DNA of 64,000 bases, taken from assembly GCA_045613945.1 (NCBI GenBank), contig JAZLBZ010000053.1:8575-72574 (forward strand), read 5' to 3'. The stretch comes from HGM04593 sp045613945. GTDB taxonomy: Bacteria > Bacteroidota > Bacteroidia > Bacteroidales > Bacteroidaceae. The notes beneath the pieces were generated by a model. That model saw only the letters and a program-made list of their open reading frames with translations. It was not told the origin of the DNA and did no database searches. Below, in pieces: positions 43,841 through 52,945 of this stretch (within the stretch, counting starts at the first letter, position 1; each line of letters starts with the position of its first letter). A program made the position numbers and the translations under genes.

Positions 43841-43866
43841 AGGGGCAGACCGATGTGTCTGCCCAG
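43841..43866. repeat. Interspersed palindrome GGGGCAGAC...GTCTGCCC
   Basis: GGGCAGAC (43843-43850) and GTCTGCCC (43857-43864) flank CGATGT. It resembles the dispersed GTAGGGGC...GCCC palindromes of many bacterial genomes. It could also end transcripts from the upstream promoter, though no T-tract follows. Confidence 0.55.
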
Positions 43867-43911
43867 AATGAACCCTAATTGTTATACCGATTGAAAATGG
43901 AGGTAAGCCTC

Positions 43912-45354
43912 TTACTTCCTGAGTGTGAACTCGAACTTCAAGCCACCGCCAAGGCGGTTGGTGACGTTGATGCCACCACCGTGGAACTGCACTGCGTGCT
44001 TTACTATGGCAAGGCCAAGACCGGTGCCGCCCATTTGGCGTGAGCGTCCCTTGTCTACACGGTAAAATCTCTCGAACAGGCGTGGCAACTGTTTCTCCTC
44101 AACGCCGCAACCGTCATCCTCAAAGCAGATTCTGCACCATTCGTCATTGTTCTCAACCAATGAGATGTAGATGTTCTTGCCGCCAGAATAGGCAATGGCA
44201 TTCTCCGTTAGGTTGCGGAATATTGAGCCAATTAGCGAAGGGTTACCGTCTACAACTACATCTTCGTTAAAATCGCTATGCAGTGTAAAGCGCTCATCCT
44301 CGGGCATAATCTCCAGTTCGGCTGCAATCTCGTTAATGATGCTGTTTATGTCAACAGGCTCTTTGCCTATGAGTTGACTGCCATCTTCCATGCGTGTAAT
44401 GAGCGATACATCGCCCAGCAGGCGGCGGAGACGCTCGTTGTTGGTGTAGCATCTTTCAATGAGTTCCTGGCGTTTCTCCTCGCTCAAGTTGATGCCCGAA
44501 AGCAGTGTCTCAAGGCACACTTGGATTGATGCCACAGGGGTTTTTAGTTCATGGTTGATGTTGTTTGTAAGCTGGCGCTTTATACGTATCTTCTCCTGCT
44601 CCTCGCGCAGTGTCGCTTCGTGGGCTGTATCCCTGTCCTTGACGGTCTGCTGCCATTGGGCATATAACTGTACAATGTGGTTGGATATAGAACCTAGTTC
44701 GTCATTGGGGAATGGTTCTTCCTCGTCGAACGATTCTCCTTTTTCTGCCTTTGCAGCAAATCGGTTCAGTCGCTCAATGTTTTTCCCAAGCCGGCGTGTA
44801 GCAAAATAGGCAAGAATGCTCATTGCCAGGCTTATTGACATCATTGTTCCCAGAAAGGTCCAGTCGGTCTTCAATAACTCCTTTAGTGCGTCGGACTGTG
44901 GTATGGCGGTACGCACCACAAATTCCTTGCCGCGTGTTGCCGAATAGAAATATTCACGTCCGTCGCTTGCCGACAGGCGCTCAATGTTGTGTCCCTCTCC
45001 TTTTTTCAGCGCATCGGCAATCTCTGGTCGCAGGCTGTGGTTGTCAAGTGAATCGACGGTGAGCATGTTGTCATAGATTACCGTTCCATCAAGCGAAATA
45101 ATTGATATGCGCAAATCCTCAAAAGGCAATGTGTGGGTGTTTATGTAATCCTCAAACGATGAAGCACTCTCAATTGTTTGCAATAGGGTGTTGTTGTATA
45201 TTTGCAGTTGGGCATTGAGGAATTCTGTCTTATATTGCTTCTCTCTTATGTATTGAAATCCCACAAAACAGAGTATGATGCTCCATGAGAATGTAAGCAA
45301 CATCAGAAACAGTCGCTTGTGGTAGGATAAATTAACAACGGAAGCCATAGCCAA
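43912..45354 (-). CDS. Sensor histidine kinase, PhoR-like
   Basis: A 480-residue membrane kinase: first membrane helix at about 15-36, a periplasmic sensor of about 125 residues, second helix at about 166-184, a HAMP-like linker, the phospho-acceptor H268 in NNINHELKTPV, and a catalytic ATPase domain with N box (NLTENAIAYS), FEDDGCGV and GGTGLGLAIV. It overlaps the response regulator gene by 23 bp. Divergent placement from the porin-pst genes makes it the probable phosphate sensor; RprX-like kinases are an alternative family name. Confidence 0.88.
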   Translation of the reverse strand: MAMASVVNLSYHKRLFLMLLTFSWSIILCFVGFQYIREKQYKTEFLNAQLQIYNNTLLQTIESASSFEDYINTHTLPFEDLRISIISLDGTVIYDNMLTVDSLDNHSLRPEIADALKKGEGHNIERLSASDGREYFYSATRGKEFVVRTAIPQSDALKELLKTDWTFLGTMMSISLAMSILAYFATRRLGKNIERLNRFAAKAEKGESFDEEEPFPNDELGSISNHIVQLYAQWQQTVKDRDTAHEATLREEQEKIRIKRQLTNNINHELKTPVASIQVCLETLLSGINLSEEKRQELIERCYTNNERLRRLLGDVSLITRMEDGSQLIGKEPVDINSIINEIAAELEIMPEDERFTLHSDFNEDVVVDGNPSLIGSIFRNLTENAIAYSGGKNIYISLVENNDEWCRICFEDDGCGVEEKQLPRLFERFYRVDKGRSRQMGGTGLGLAIVKHAVQFHGGGINVTNRLGGGLKFEFTLRK

Positions 45355-46030
45355 AACCTGAACGTGTTACAATATATGAACCGTATGCCCCAATCTTGGA
45401 ACGCAGGCGTGTGATGTTTACATCAATGGTACGGTCGAGCACAACAACCTCGTCGCTCCATACGCGGCTGAGAATCTGTTCGCGGCTGAGAATCTTGCCC
45501 CGGTGCGAAATGAGATAGGCCAGCAATTCGAATTCTTTGCGTGCGAGTTTTACCTCTTCACCATCTACAATGCAGCGCTTGAACTCCATGTCAAGTTCCA
45601 ACCCCTCGACCCGCAGCATATTTGGCTTTTCGGTTGTAGTGGCATTGCCTTTGTGCCCTGCAGTGCGGCGTAGCACACTTTTTACCCTGGCAATCACGTT
45701 GCGCACGGTGTAGGGTTTCATTATGTAGTCGTCGGCGCCAATGTTAAGTCCCATTATCATGTCGTCCTCACTGTCGCGCGCAGTGCAGAAAATGATGGGT
45801 ATGTTGGCTGTCGTAACATCAGCCTTCAGCATCTTTGCCATCTTTATGCCACTAATCTCTCCCATCATTATGTCAAGCAGGATGAGCGAATAGTTCTTGA
45901 GGTCGAGTGTCAGTGCCTGCTCGGCGCTGAATGCAATGTCTACATCATAGCCCTCGTTCTCGAGGTTCAACTTGAGAACCTCGCACAGTGTCTCCTCGTC
46001 GTCTACAATCAATATGCGTTCTGTTGCCAT
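45332..46030 (-). CDS. OmpR/PhoB-family response regulator
   Basis: A 232-residue regulator: receiver domain with acidic pocket DDE (10-12), phospho-acceptor D53 in LLDIMMG and the conserved Lys in MKPYTV, then an OmpR-type winged helix (ARKEFELLAYLISHRGKI, and TRSGFGYGF at the end). Met at 46036 is an alternative start two codons upstream. It is co-transcribed with the kinase and faces the porin-pst operon, whose promoter has 11-bp direct repeats of the kind bound by PhoB/OmpR dimers. PhoB role is inferred from context. Confidence 0.88.
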   Translation of the reverse strand: MATERILIVDDEETLCEVLKLNLENEGYDVDIAFSAEQALTLDLKNYSLILLDIMMGEISGIKMAKMLKADVTTANIPIIFCTARDSEDDMIMGLNIGADDYIMKPYTVRNVIARVKSVLRRTAGHKGNATTTEKPNMLRVEGLELDMEFKRCIVDGEEVKLARKEFELLAYLISHRGKILSREQILSRVWSDEVVVLDRTIDVNITRLRSKIGAYGSYIVTRSGFGYGFRC

Positions 46031-46110
46031 AAACATTTTATTATATATGTCGCGAAGATAGACATAATAATTGACTCAGCATTTCTGTGAATAAAGATTT
46101 AATAAAAATG

Positions 46111-46191
46111 TAACATTTGCCACTGTAACAACCATTCAACCGCTTCTTAACCTTTATGTAACATTTATGAAACCTCTCGTCCATACTTTTG
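46111..46191 (+). promoter_or_regulatory. Pho box-like direct repeats and promoter of the porin-pst operon
   Basis: TAACCTTTATG (46148-46158) and TAACATTTATG (46159-46169) are adjacent 11-bp direct repeats, followed by AAACC; a further TAACATTTGCC starts at 46111 and TAACAACC at 46126. The -7 element TACTTTTG (46184-46191) begins 14 bp after the pair, so the repeats cover the -33 region, as in promoters activated by PhoB. The binding protein is inferred. Confidence 0.6.
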
Positions 46192-46301
46192 CTATCGAAA
46201 AAGTAAAAGGGCAACAAATGCTATTGCGAGAGAAGGCATGCATCTCAAGCATCGGTATTTGTTCTCTGTAAAATTCAATAAAATTCAATAAAACAATTTA
46301 A

Positions 46302-47288
46302 ATGACTATGAAAACAAAATTTATTTTGGCAGGTGTTTTGGCCTGCATTGGTTTGACTGCTCAGTCGCAGGATGCAAAACAAGAGGTCCCCAAGGGTAAA
46401 GCAATCGTTCAGGTGTTCGGAAATTTGAACGCCGGTTTCAGCGGTGGCGATGCAAATGTAGGGTTTGATTTGGAGCGAAGTTACATCGGTTACGAGTATA
46501 AGTTCGGCCAAGGTCTTTCAGTCAAAGGAGTAATGGACATCGGCAAGTCATCAGATGTTAGCGACTATCAACGTATTGCTTATATTAAGAATGCAATGGT
46601 TTCGTGGAAAAAGGATGGTCTTACATTGAACGCGGGTCTCATCTCTACAACCCAGTTTAATTTTCAGGAGAAGTTCTGGGGATACCGTTACGTAATGAAA
46701 TCTTTCCAGGATATGTATAAGTTCGGTAACAGTGCCGACCTTGGTATTTCTGTCTCGTACAAATTTGCCGACTGGATATCGGCCGATGCTATAATCGTTA
46801 ATGGCGAAGGCTATAAAAAGATACAGAAGGGCAACGGCTTCAACTATGGCCTGGGTGCGACATTGACACCTGCCAAAGGTCTCCATATACGTCTGTATGG
46901 CGGCTTGAACGACAGTGGCGAGAGCGGCAAGGCCGGTGTTGTGAATATGGCGGGTTTCATTGGCTATAAGCACGAGAATTTTACCCTTGGCACAGAGTAT
47001 AATCATATGCTCAATGCTTCCGGCAAGGTGGGTAATGACCAGTTCGGTTATTCGGTATTCGGCTCGGTGAGTTTGCCAAAGAATGTATCATTGTATGCAC
47101 GTTTCGACGATTTATACTCAAAGGATAATTGGAACATATCAAAAGATGAGCAGGCTGCTATCCTGGGCGCGGAGTTCAAACTTGGAAAATATGTGAAGAT
47201 TGCCCCCAATCTCAGAATGAACATACCAAAAGCCGATGGCGCCGAGAATAAATATTCTGCATACATAAGTTGTTACTTCGGATTGTAA
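46302..47288 (+). CDS. Outer membrane porin, phosphate-linked
   Basis: A 328-residue outer membrane barrel with a signal peptide (MKTKFILAGVLACIGLTAQSQ) and repeated beta-strand pattern with aromatic girdles, ending in SAYISCYFGL with a terminal aromatic-Leu strand. Position at the head of pstSCAB and behind the Pho-like repeats suggests it lets phosphate through the outer membrane, like OprP/OprO in function; sequence kinship to those is not shown. ATG 46308 is an equally good start. Confidence 0.75.
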   Translation: MTMKTKFILAGVLACIGLTAQSQDAKQEVPKGKAIVQVFGNLNAGFSGGDANVGFDLERSYIGYEYKFGQGLSVKGVMDIGKSSDVSDYQRIAYIKNAMVSWKKDGLTLNAGLISTTQFNFQEKFWGYRYVMKSFQDMYKFGNSADLGISVSYKFADWISADAIIVNGEGYKKIQKGNGFNYGLGATLTPAKGLHIRLYGGLNDSGESGKAGVVNMAGFIGYKHENFTLGTEYNHMLNASGKVGNDQFGYSVFGSVSLPKNVSLYARFDDLYSKDNWNISKDEQAAILGAEFKLGKYVKIAPNLRMNIPKADGAENKYSAYISCYFGL

Positions 47289-47318
47289 AATAAATAATGT
47301 TTAAAATTCAGGATTATT

Positions 47319-48380
47319 ATGAAAAAGATTTTTTCGTCAATTATGACATTGGCAGTTGCCCTTTCTCTTACAGCTTGTGGCGGTAATACAAACGATGGCG
47401 GCCGTGAGGCTCAGGAACTCTCTGGTGCGGGTGCAACATTCCCACTTCCGTTCTACAATGTGGTTTTTGAGAATTTTGCTCAGATAAATGGAGATGTCGT
47501 TGCATACGGAGGTATCGGTTCAGGTGGCGGTGTGCGTAACTTACGCGACAAGATTGTAGATTTTGCCGGTAGTGACGCTTTCCTTTCCGACAAGGAGATG
47601 GCAGAAATGACCCCTGTAATCCACGTACCTACCTGTATGGGAGCTGTGGTCCTTGCATTCAATCTTGACGGTGTAAGTGAGCTCAAACTCTCCGGCGATG
47701 TGATTGCCGACATTTTTGCCGGCAATATCAAGATGTGGAACGATGAGCGTTTGACAGCTCTCAATCCTGATGCAAAGCTACCCGATGAGGCAATCATTCC
47801 GGTGTTCCGTTCCGACGGTTCTGGTACAACATTCGTGTTCACAGACTATCTTGCTAAAGTCAGCCCTATGTGGAAAGAAAATTTCGGTGCCGGCAAGTCT
47901 GTCAATTTTCCTACTGGTCAGGCGGCAAAGGGTAATCCCGGTGTGGCCGGTGTCATCAAACAAACCAAGAATTCAATCGGTTATGTAGGTTCTGAGTATG
48001 CATTTGCGCAGAAGATTCCGTATGCGAAAATCCGTAATCAGCGTGGCGAGTTTGTGACACCTGATGCAAATTCAATCTCCGCAGCAGCTTCAGGTACAAT
48101 TCCTGCCGACACACGTTGCTCGATTACCAATGCCGATGTAGCCGGTGCATATCCAATCTCAACATTTACCTGGATGATTATCTACAAGGAACAGAACTAC
48201 TCCGGTCGTAGCAAGGAACAGGTCATGGCAACACTCGATCTCTTGAAATATATTCTTTCCGATGAGGCACAGAACATTACTTCAGGGGTTCACTATGCTC
48301 CGCTTCCGGCAAAGGCTAAGGAGTTGAGCCTGGCAAACCTCAAGACTGTAACATACGACGGAGTTGAAATTCTTCAGTAA
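47319..48380 (+). CDS. pstS: Phosphate ABC transporter substrate-binding protein
   Basis: Periplasm-facing phosphate-binding lipoprotein. Lipobox LTAC with C20, then the PstS core: GAGATFPLPFY, GIGSGGGVRNL, VDFAGSDAFLS and FRSDGSGTTFVFTDYL, which hold the phosphate-binding Ser, Arg, Asp and Gly residues. 353 residues, usual length. First transporter gene after the porin, 30 bp apart, and followed closely by pstC. Confidence 0.95.
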   Translation: MKKIFSSIMTLAVALSLTACGGNTNDGGREAQELSGAGATFPLPFYNVVFENFAQINGDVVAYGGIGSGGGVRNLRDKIVDFAGSDAFLSDKEMAEMTPVIHVPTCMGAVVLAFNLDGVSELKLSGDVIADIFAGNIKMWNDERLTALNPDAKLPDEAIIPVFRSDGSGTTFVFTDYLAKVSPMWKENFGAGKSVNFPTGQAAKGNPGVAGVIKQTKNSIGYVGSEYAFAQKIPYAKIRNQRGEFVTPDANSISAAASGTIPADTRCSITNADVAGAYPISTFTWMIIYKEQNYSGRSKEQVMATLDLLKYILSDEAQNITSGVHYAPLPAKAKELSLANLKTVTYDGVEILQ

Positions 48381-48391
48381 CGCGTAAATCT

Positions 48392-49249
48392 ATGAACGAT
48401 AAACTCTACAGGATTATATTGTTCGTCTCAGCATTGGTTATGCCAATAGTGTGCGGGGGCATCGTTTATGCCCTCGTCACTGATGCTTACGATGCGTTCG
48501 AACATTTCGGTTTTTTGAAATTCCTTACCTCGTCGGAGTGGAGTTACACCGAAGGCGCCGAGCAATATGGTGCATTGCCATTCATTACGGGTACGCTGAT
48601 GACAACACTACTGGCACTCATTTTCTGTATCCCATTTTCTCTTCCTGTGGCACTCTTTGTGGGAGAGTACTTCAAAGGAACAAGGATTGCATCGGTGTTG
48701 AGCACTGTTACCGACCTGTTGGCCGGTATACCCTCTATCATTTATGGTCTGTGGGGATTTTACACGCTGCGTCCCATCATTATGGCACTCAATATCTCAC
48801 CGCAAGGTTCCGGCATTCTCACTGCATCGCTTGTGTTGGCCATTATGATTGTGCCTTATGCGGCGTCATTGAGCGCCGAGTTTATAAAGATGGTACCAAA
48901 TGACTTAAAGGAGGGTGCATATAGTCTTGGTGCAACCCGTGCCGAGGTGGTACGTAAGGTGGTTTTCCCTGTTGCAGGTTCGGGAATCTTCTCATCCTAC
49001 ATTTTGGCTATTGGTCGTGCATTGGGTGAAACAATGACCGTTACGATGCTTATCGGAAATACCAACAACATTCCCGACTCGATTACTTCGACAGGAAACT
49101 CTATGGCATCAATCATTGCAAACCAGTTTGGCGAAGCTGACGGTCTGCGCCTTTCCTCCTTAATAGCCATTGGATTGATACTTTTCCTTATTACTGCACT
49201 TATCAACATGATTGGTAAGGTTATGATTAAACGCGCAAGAATAGCTTAG
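48392..49249 (+). CDS. pstC: Phosphate ABC transporter permease
   Basis: Inner membrane permease, 285 residues, about six hydrophobic helices with the ABC permease coupling loop EGAYSLGATRAEVVRKVVFP. A PstC-like N-terminus is followed by the conserved LPFITGTLMTTLLALIF. It lies between pstS and pstA with only 2 bp to the latter. Confidence 0.93.
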   Translation: MNDKLYRIILFVSALVMPIVCGGIVYALVTDAYDAFEHFGFLKFLTSSEWSYTEGAEQYGALPFITGTLMTTLLALIFCIPFSLPVALFVGEYFKGTRIASVLSTVTDLLAGIPSIIYGLWGFYTLRPIIMALNISPQGSGILTASLVLAIMIVPYAASLSAEFIKMVPNDLKEGAYSLGATRAEVVRKVVFPVAGSGIFSSYILAIGRALGETMTVTMLIGNTNNIPDSITSTGNSMASIIANQFGEADGLRLSSLIAIGLILFLITALINMIGKVMIKRARIA

Positions 49250-49251
49250 TT

Positions 49252-50118
49252 ATGAATAAATTGAAAATCAGACATCGTTTGGCTAAAGACAAGTTGATGC
49301 TTTGGGGTGTTTGCCTGTTGGCGGCACTTACGGCCGTTCCGTTGCTTGCCATTTTGGGAGAGGTGCTGTTGCGTGGTTACGACCAACTGTCGTGGTCATT
49401 CTTTACCGAGCCTACACCAACGGCGTATAAAGCAATGAAAGCTATCGCAGCCGGCGAACCCATCCCAGGAGGTATTGCAAACGGTATCGTAGGTACAATG
49501 ATTATGTTGGGTATGGCGGTTGTGGTTGCTGTGCCATTGGGAATACTTTGCGGAGCATTTCTGGCAGAGAACAACAAGAACCGTTTTGCACAGTTTGTAA
49601 GTTATCTGACCGACCTTTTGCAGGGTACACCATCTGTTATCATTGGTATTATTACCTATATTTGGGTAGTCGTCCCAATGAAGGGCTATTCGGCCATCGC
49701 GGGTAGCGTGGCACTTTCTATTATGATGCTGCCGCTCATCATCCGCTCGACCGAGGAGACTTTGAAGATTCTTCCGTCATCATTGAAGGAGGCCGGATTG
49801 GCACTTGGTGGCAACAAGGCACGAGTGATGATGAAAGTGCAGTTGCCTGCTGCATTCGGCGGTATCTTTACGGGTGTATTGTTGGCTATTTCACGAGTTA
49901 TTGGCGAGACTGCACCGCTCATGTTCACTGCACTCGGTTGCTCATTTATCCGCTTCGCAGTCGATAAACCCATCTCTGCTGTACCTCTGCTTATCTGGGA
50001 ATTCTTTAACGACCCCAATCTGCAAGAACTTATTTGGGGTGCATCCCTCTTCCTCTTGTTGTTTGTACTTACATTGAACTTATTATCAAAATATCTTGCA
50101 AAAAAATGGAATCAGTAA
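49252..50118 (+). CDS. pstA: Phosphate ABC transporter permease
   Basis: Second permease subunit, 288 residues, about six membrane helices, with PGGIANGIVGTMIML and the coupling loop EAGLALGGNKARVMMKVQLP. PstA-type features include LPLIIRSTEETLK. Its last 13 bases overlap the pstB start. Confidence 0.93.
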   Translation: MNKLKIRHRLAKDKLMLWGVCLLAALTAVPLLAILGEVLLRGYDQLSWSFFTEPTPTAYKAMKAIAAGEPIPGGIANGIVGTMIMLGMAVVVAVPLGILCGAFLAENNKNRFAQFVSYLTDLLQGTPSVIIGIITYIWVVVPMKGYSAIAGSVALSIMMLPLIIRSTEETLKILPSSLKEAGLALGGNKARVMMKVQLPAAFGGIFTGVLLAISRVIGETAPLMFTALGCSFIRFAVDKPISAVPLLIWEFFNDPNLQELIWGASLFLLLFVLTLNLLSKYLAKKWNQ

Positions 50119-50873
50119 AACCTATACTTGAATTTAAGAAGACTTGCGTATCGTATACCAAACAGACAATGGCTGTGAAATATGTGTCGGCAGCCATTGA
50201 GAGAAATACAATCACTGCTATTATGGGACCTTCTGGGTGTGGTAAGTCAACGCTCTTGCGTGCTGTGAACCTCATGCATAATCTCTATCCCAACATCCGC
50301 GTTGACGGTGAAATCTTATTGAACGGTGAAAACATATTGTCAATGGAACCTATCGATGTCCGCCGCCGTGTGGGTATGGTCTTCCAGCGCCCTGCACCGT
50401 TCCCGACAATGAGTATCTATGACAATGTACTGTCCGGATTTGCATTGAACGGTATCAAACTTTCAAAGGCCGAGAAAGATGCAACGGTAGAGCATTGCCT
50501 GCGTAGCGTAGCCCTTTGGGATGAGGTTAAGGATGTACTCAACAAGAAAGGTACTTTCCTTTCGGGTGGTCAGCAGCAGCGATTGTGTATTGCCCGCGCT
50601 TTGGCAATGAAACCCGATGTGCTGTTGATGGACGAGCCGACATCGGCACTTGACCCCATTGCGACAAAGCATATCGAAGAGTTGCTGTTGGAGTTGCAGA
50701 AAGAGGTTACCATCCTTATTGTCACCCACAACATGGGACAGGCAAAACGTATATCGTCAAAATCAATGTTTATGTACTTGGGAGAGTTGGTTGAGTACGG
50801 CGACACTGAAACAATGTTCAATAACCCCATTGACGAACGTACAAAGGCTTATTTGACGGGTGAGATGGGGTAA
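50106..50873 (+). CDS. pstB: Phosphate ABC transporter ATPase
   Basis: Cytoplasmic ATPase driving phosphate import. 255 residues with Walker A GPSGCGKST (K47), Q-loop VFQRPAPFP, signature LSGGQQQR, Walker B LLMDEPTSALD and H-loop VTHNM. The frame is open to 50034 but ATG 50106 is the proper start, overlapping pstA by 13 bp. The usual phoU partner is not present after it. Confidence 0.97.
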   Translation: MESVKPILEFKKTCVSYTKQTMAVKYVSAAIERNTITAIMGPSGCGKSTLLRAVNLMHNLYPNIRVDGEILLNGENILSMEPIDVRRRVGMVFQRPAPFPTMSIYDNVLSGFALNGIKLSKAEKDATVEHCLRSVALWDEVKDVLNKKGTFLSGGQQQRLCIARALAMKPDVLLMDEPTSALDPIATKHIEELLLELQKEVTILIVTHNMGQAKRISSKSMFMYLGELVEYGDTETMFNNPIDERTKAYLTGEMG

Positions 50874-50885
50874 ACTGTTACATTT

Positions 50886-50940
50886 TAACAGATAGATAAC
50901 ATGCTTGTAATATTTTTGAAACATATTCGATGCTATTTTG
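50886..50940 (+). promoter_or_regulatory. Pho box-like repeats before the Na/Pi cotransporter gene
   Basis: Three 11-bp units follow one another: TAACAGATAGA (50886), TAACATGCTTG (50897), TAATATTTTTG (50908). A -7-like CTATTTTG (50933-50940, TTTG matching) starts 14 bp after the last, the same spacing as at the porin promoter. This suggests shared control with the pst genes. TATTTTTG at 50911-50918 is an alternative -7. Confidence 0.45.
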
Positions 50941-50964
50941 TAACCGGAAATTTTTAATAAATCT

Positions 50965-52701
50965 ATGGAAATATTACAAGTGTTTACATTATTAGGAGCA
51001 TTGGGAATGTTCCTTTATGGAATGAACCTCATGAGTTCCGGATTGCAGAAGGCTGCCGGCGACAGGTTGCGTGGTTTCCTCTCTGCCATGACATCTAATC
51101 CGCTTAAGGGTGTCTTGACAGGAGTGGGCGTTACATCAATCATCCAGTCCTCGTCGGCCACAACTGTTATGGTGGTGAGTTTTGTAAATGCAGGGTTGCT
51201 TACACTCACACAGGCCATCGGTGTGATTATGGGTGCGAACATAGGTACCACTGTCACAGCATGGATGGTGTCGTGGCTCGGTTTTAAGGCCGACATATCA
51301 GTACTTGCCATCCCCTTAATGCTGTTTGGGTTCCTTTTTTCAAACTCTAAAAAGGACAAGCGCAAGAATGTCGGTGAACTTATTGTGGGCTTCAGCCTCC
51401 TGTTCTTGGGCCTTTCATTCATGAAGGAGTCTGTGCCCGACCTGCGACAGACGCCCCAGGTGCTTGAGTTTGTTACGGCGTGGTCATCTTACGGCTTTGG
51501 TTCAGTGCTGCTGTTCCTTGCTTTTGGTACGGTGCTTACACTTGTACTGCAGTCGTCGTCGGCAACAATGGCAATCACTCTCATCATGCTTAGCATGGGG
51601 TGGATTCCTTTCGATATGGCCTGTGCAATGGTGCTTGGCGAGAATATCGGTACAACAATCACAGCCAACATTGCGGCATCTGTGGGAAATACACAGGCAA
51701 AACGTGCAGCCATGTCACATACAATCTTTAATGTATTCGGTGTTATTTGGGCCTTGATACTGTTCCGCCCATTCTTGAATGCGGTGGGGTATATTACAGA
51801 AAACCTTTTTGGGTTGCCTAATCCTGCCGCAGAGGGATTCTCTGTTACAGACTCTACATCGGTTGAGGGGACAGCAGCGCTTTACGGCTTGTCAATGCTT
51901 CACACATTGTTCAATGTGGTGAATACACTGCTGCTGGTGTGGTTTACAAAATGGATTGCAAAGGCTGTTTGCTGGGTTATACGTGCGCCAAAGAACCAGG
52001 AAAAGGAGGTTTTCAAACTCAAATATATCTCTGCCGGCCTTCTTGCAACTCCTGAATTGTCAGTGGAGCAGGCATTCGACGAGGTAATCCATTTTGCCCG
52101 AATATCGAAGAACGGCGCCGCTTATGCCAAGGAGGCAATAAACGAAGCCGATACTGACAAGTTCGAGGCCTTGAGGGAGAAACTTGTGAAATATGAGGAG
52201 ATTTCAGACCGCATAGAGTATGAGATTGCAACCTTCCTCAACGGCGTGTCGGCCGAAGAAATCAGCGAGAGTACATCGCTGAAGATAAAGGCAATGTACA
52301 AGATTGTGGGTGAACTTGAGTCATTGGGCGACTCGGGTGAAACCATCAGCCGCATTCTTTCAAGAAAGAATATCCACAAGAAGAAATTCGATGCCGACGC
52401 CCTCAAGAACCTCAATGCAATGGCCGACGCCGTGCTTGCTGCATATAATGTAATGATTGATAATCTTGAGGCTGCTCACAAGGGTGAACTTACCGATATT
52501 TCCAACGCTTACAATGCCGAGGAACGCCTGAATATTTTGAGAAATAATCTGCGCGACGCCGTAATTGAAGACCTGGATCGTGGCGATAACTACCAGACAA
52601 GTGTCTATTTCATGGATATCATAAATACGTACGAACGCATGGGCGATTTCATGATAAACGTGTCACAGGATCTCGAACGCAGTTTTGTTACAAAACGATA
52701 A
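50965..52701 (+). CDS. Na/Pi cotransporter with PhoU-like domain
   Basis: Sodium-dependent phosphate transporter of the NptA/Na_Pi_cotrans family, 578 residues. Two inverted membrane repeats each carry the QSSSAT hallmark (IIQSSSATTVMVV and LVLQSSSATMAI) plus GANIGTT / GENIGTT. The C-terminal 230 residues form a helical PhoU-like domain that may sense or signal phosphate state. Separate transcript after pstB, ending at a strong terminator. Confidence 0.93.
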   Translation: MEILQVFTLLGALGMFLYGMNLMSSGLQKAAGDRLRGFLSAMTSNPLKGVLTGVGVTSIIQSSSATTVMVVSFVNAGLLTLTQAIGVIMGANIGTTVTAWMVSWLGFKADISVLAIPLMLFGFLFSNSKKDKRKNVGELIVGFSLLFLGLSFMKESVPDLRQTPQVLEFVTAWSSYGFGSVLLFLAFGTVLTLVLQSSSATMAITLIMLSMGWIPFDMACAMVLGENIGTTITANIAASVGNTQAKRAAMSHTIFNVFGVIWALILFRPFLNAVGYITENLFGLPNPAAEGFSVTDSTSVEGTAALYGLSMLHTLFNVVNTLLLVWFTKWIAKAVCWVIRAPKNQEKEVFKLKYISAGLLATPELSVEQAFDEVIHFARISKNGAAYAKEAINEADTDKFEALREKLVKYEEISDRIEYEIATFLNGVSAEEISESTSLKIKAMYKIVGELESLGDSGETISRILSRKNIHKKKFDADALKNLNAMADAVLAAYNVMIDNLEAAHKGELTDISNAYNAEERLNILRNNLRDAVIEDLDRGDNYQTSVYFMDIINTYERMGDFMINVSQDLERSFVTKR

Positions 52702-52718
52702 TTCGGTATAGTCTTTTT

Positions 52719-52765
52719 GCAGCCGTGTTATTCTTCACCTAAAGAATAACACGGCTGCTTTTTTT
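52719..52765 (+). terminator. Strong terminator after the Na/Pi cotransporter gene
   Basis: GCAGCCGTGTTATTCTT (52719-52735) pairs perfectly over 17 bp with 52742-52758 across a 6-nt loop, then seven T residues. Confidence 0.95.
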
Positions 52766-52832
52766 GTGGTTTATCTTATGTTTTTTATTAAAATCTTTTA
52801 ATAATTTAATATGAATATTAAATATAAAACCG

Positions 52833-52901
52833 TAACTTTGTAAATTGTTACAGTATACCCCGAAAAAGGTAAATCTGTTTTGCCGGGTTTGGGTAACTTT
52901 G
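52833..52901 (+). promoter_or_regulatory. Tandem -7 elements before the V-type ATPase operon
   Basis: TAACTTTG occurs at 52833-52840 and again at 52894-52901 (followed by CAT), both exact TAnnTTTG. The second lies 45 bp before the first gene. Neither has a -33 TTTG at exactly 19-21 bp, so the operon may use two weaker starts. Confidence 0.45.
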
Positions 52902-52945
52902 CATGACATACAAAAGAGTGACTAGATAAAAACTTTATATATATT

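Larger units (their letters stand above)
43371..43911. other. Gene-free stretch with promoter, tandem repeats and palindromes
   Basis: No convincing coding sequence in 541 bp. It holds a small hairpin (CAGACA/TGTCTG, 43378-43393), a full consensus promoter (43459-43489), a hairpin CTCTC-GTAAG-GAGAG near 43496-43510, a longer imperfect hairpin starting AAAGGGG (about 43569-43613), two 108-bp tandem repeats and a GTAGGGGCAGAC palindrome. Taken together it looks like a non-coding RNA locus or a cluster of palindromic repeats. Confidence 0.55.
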
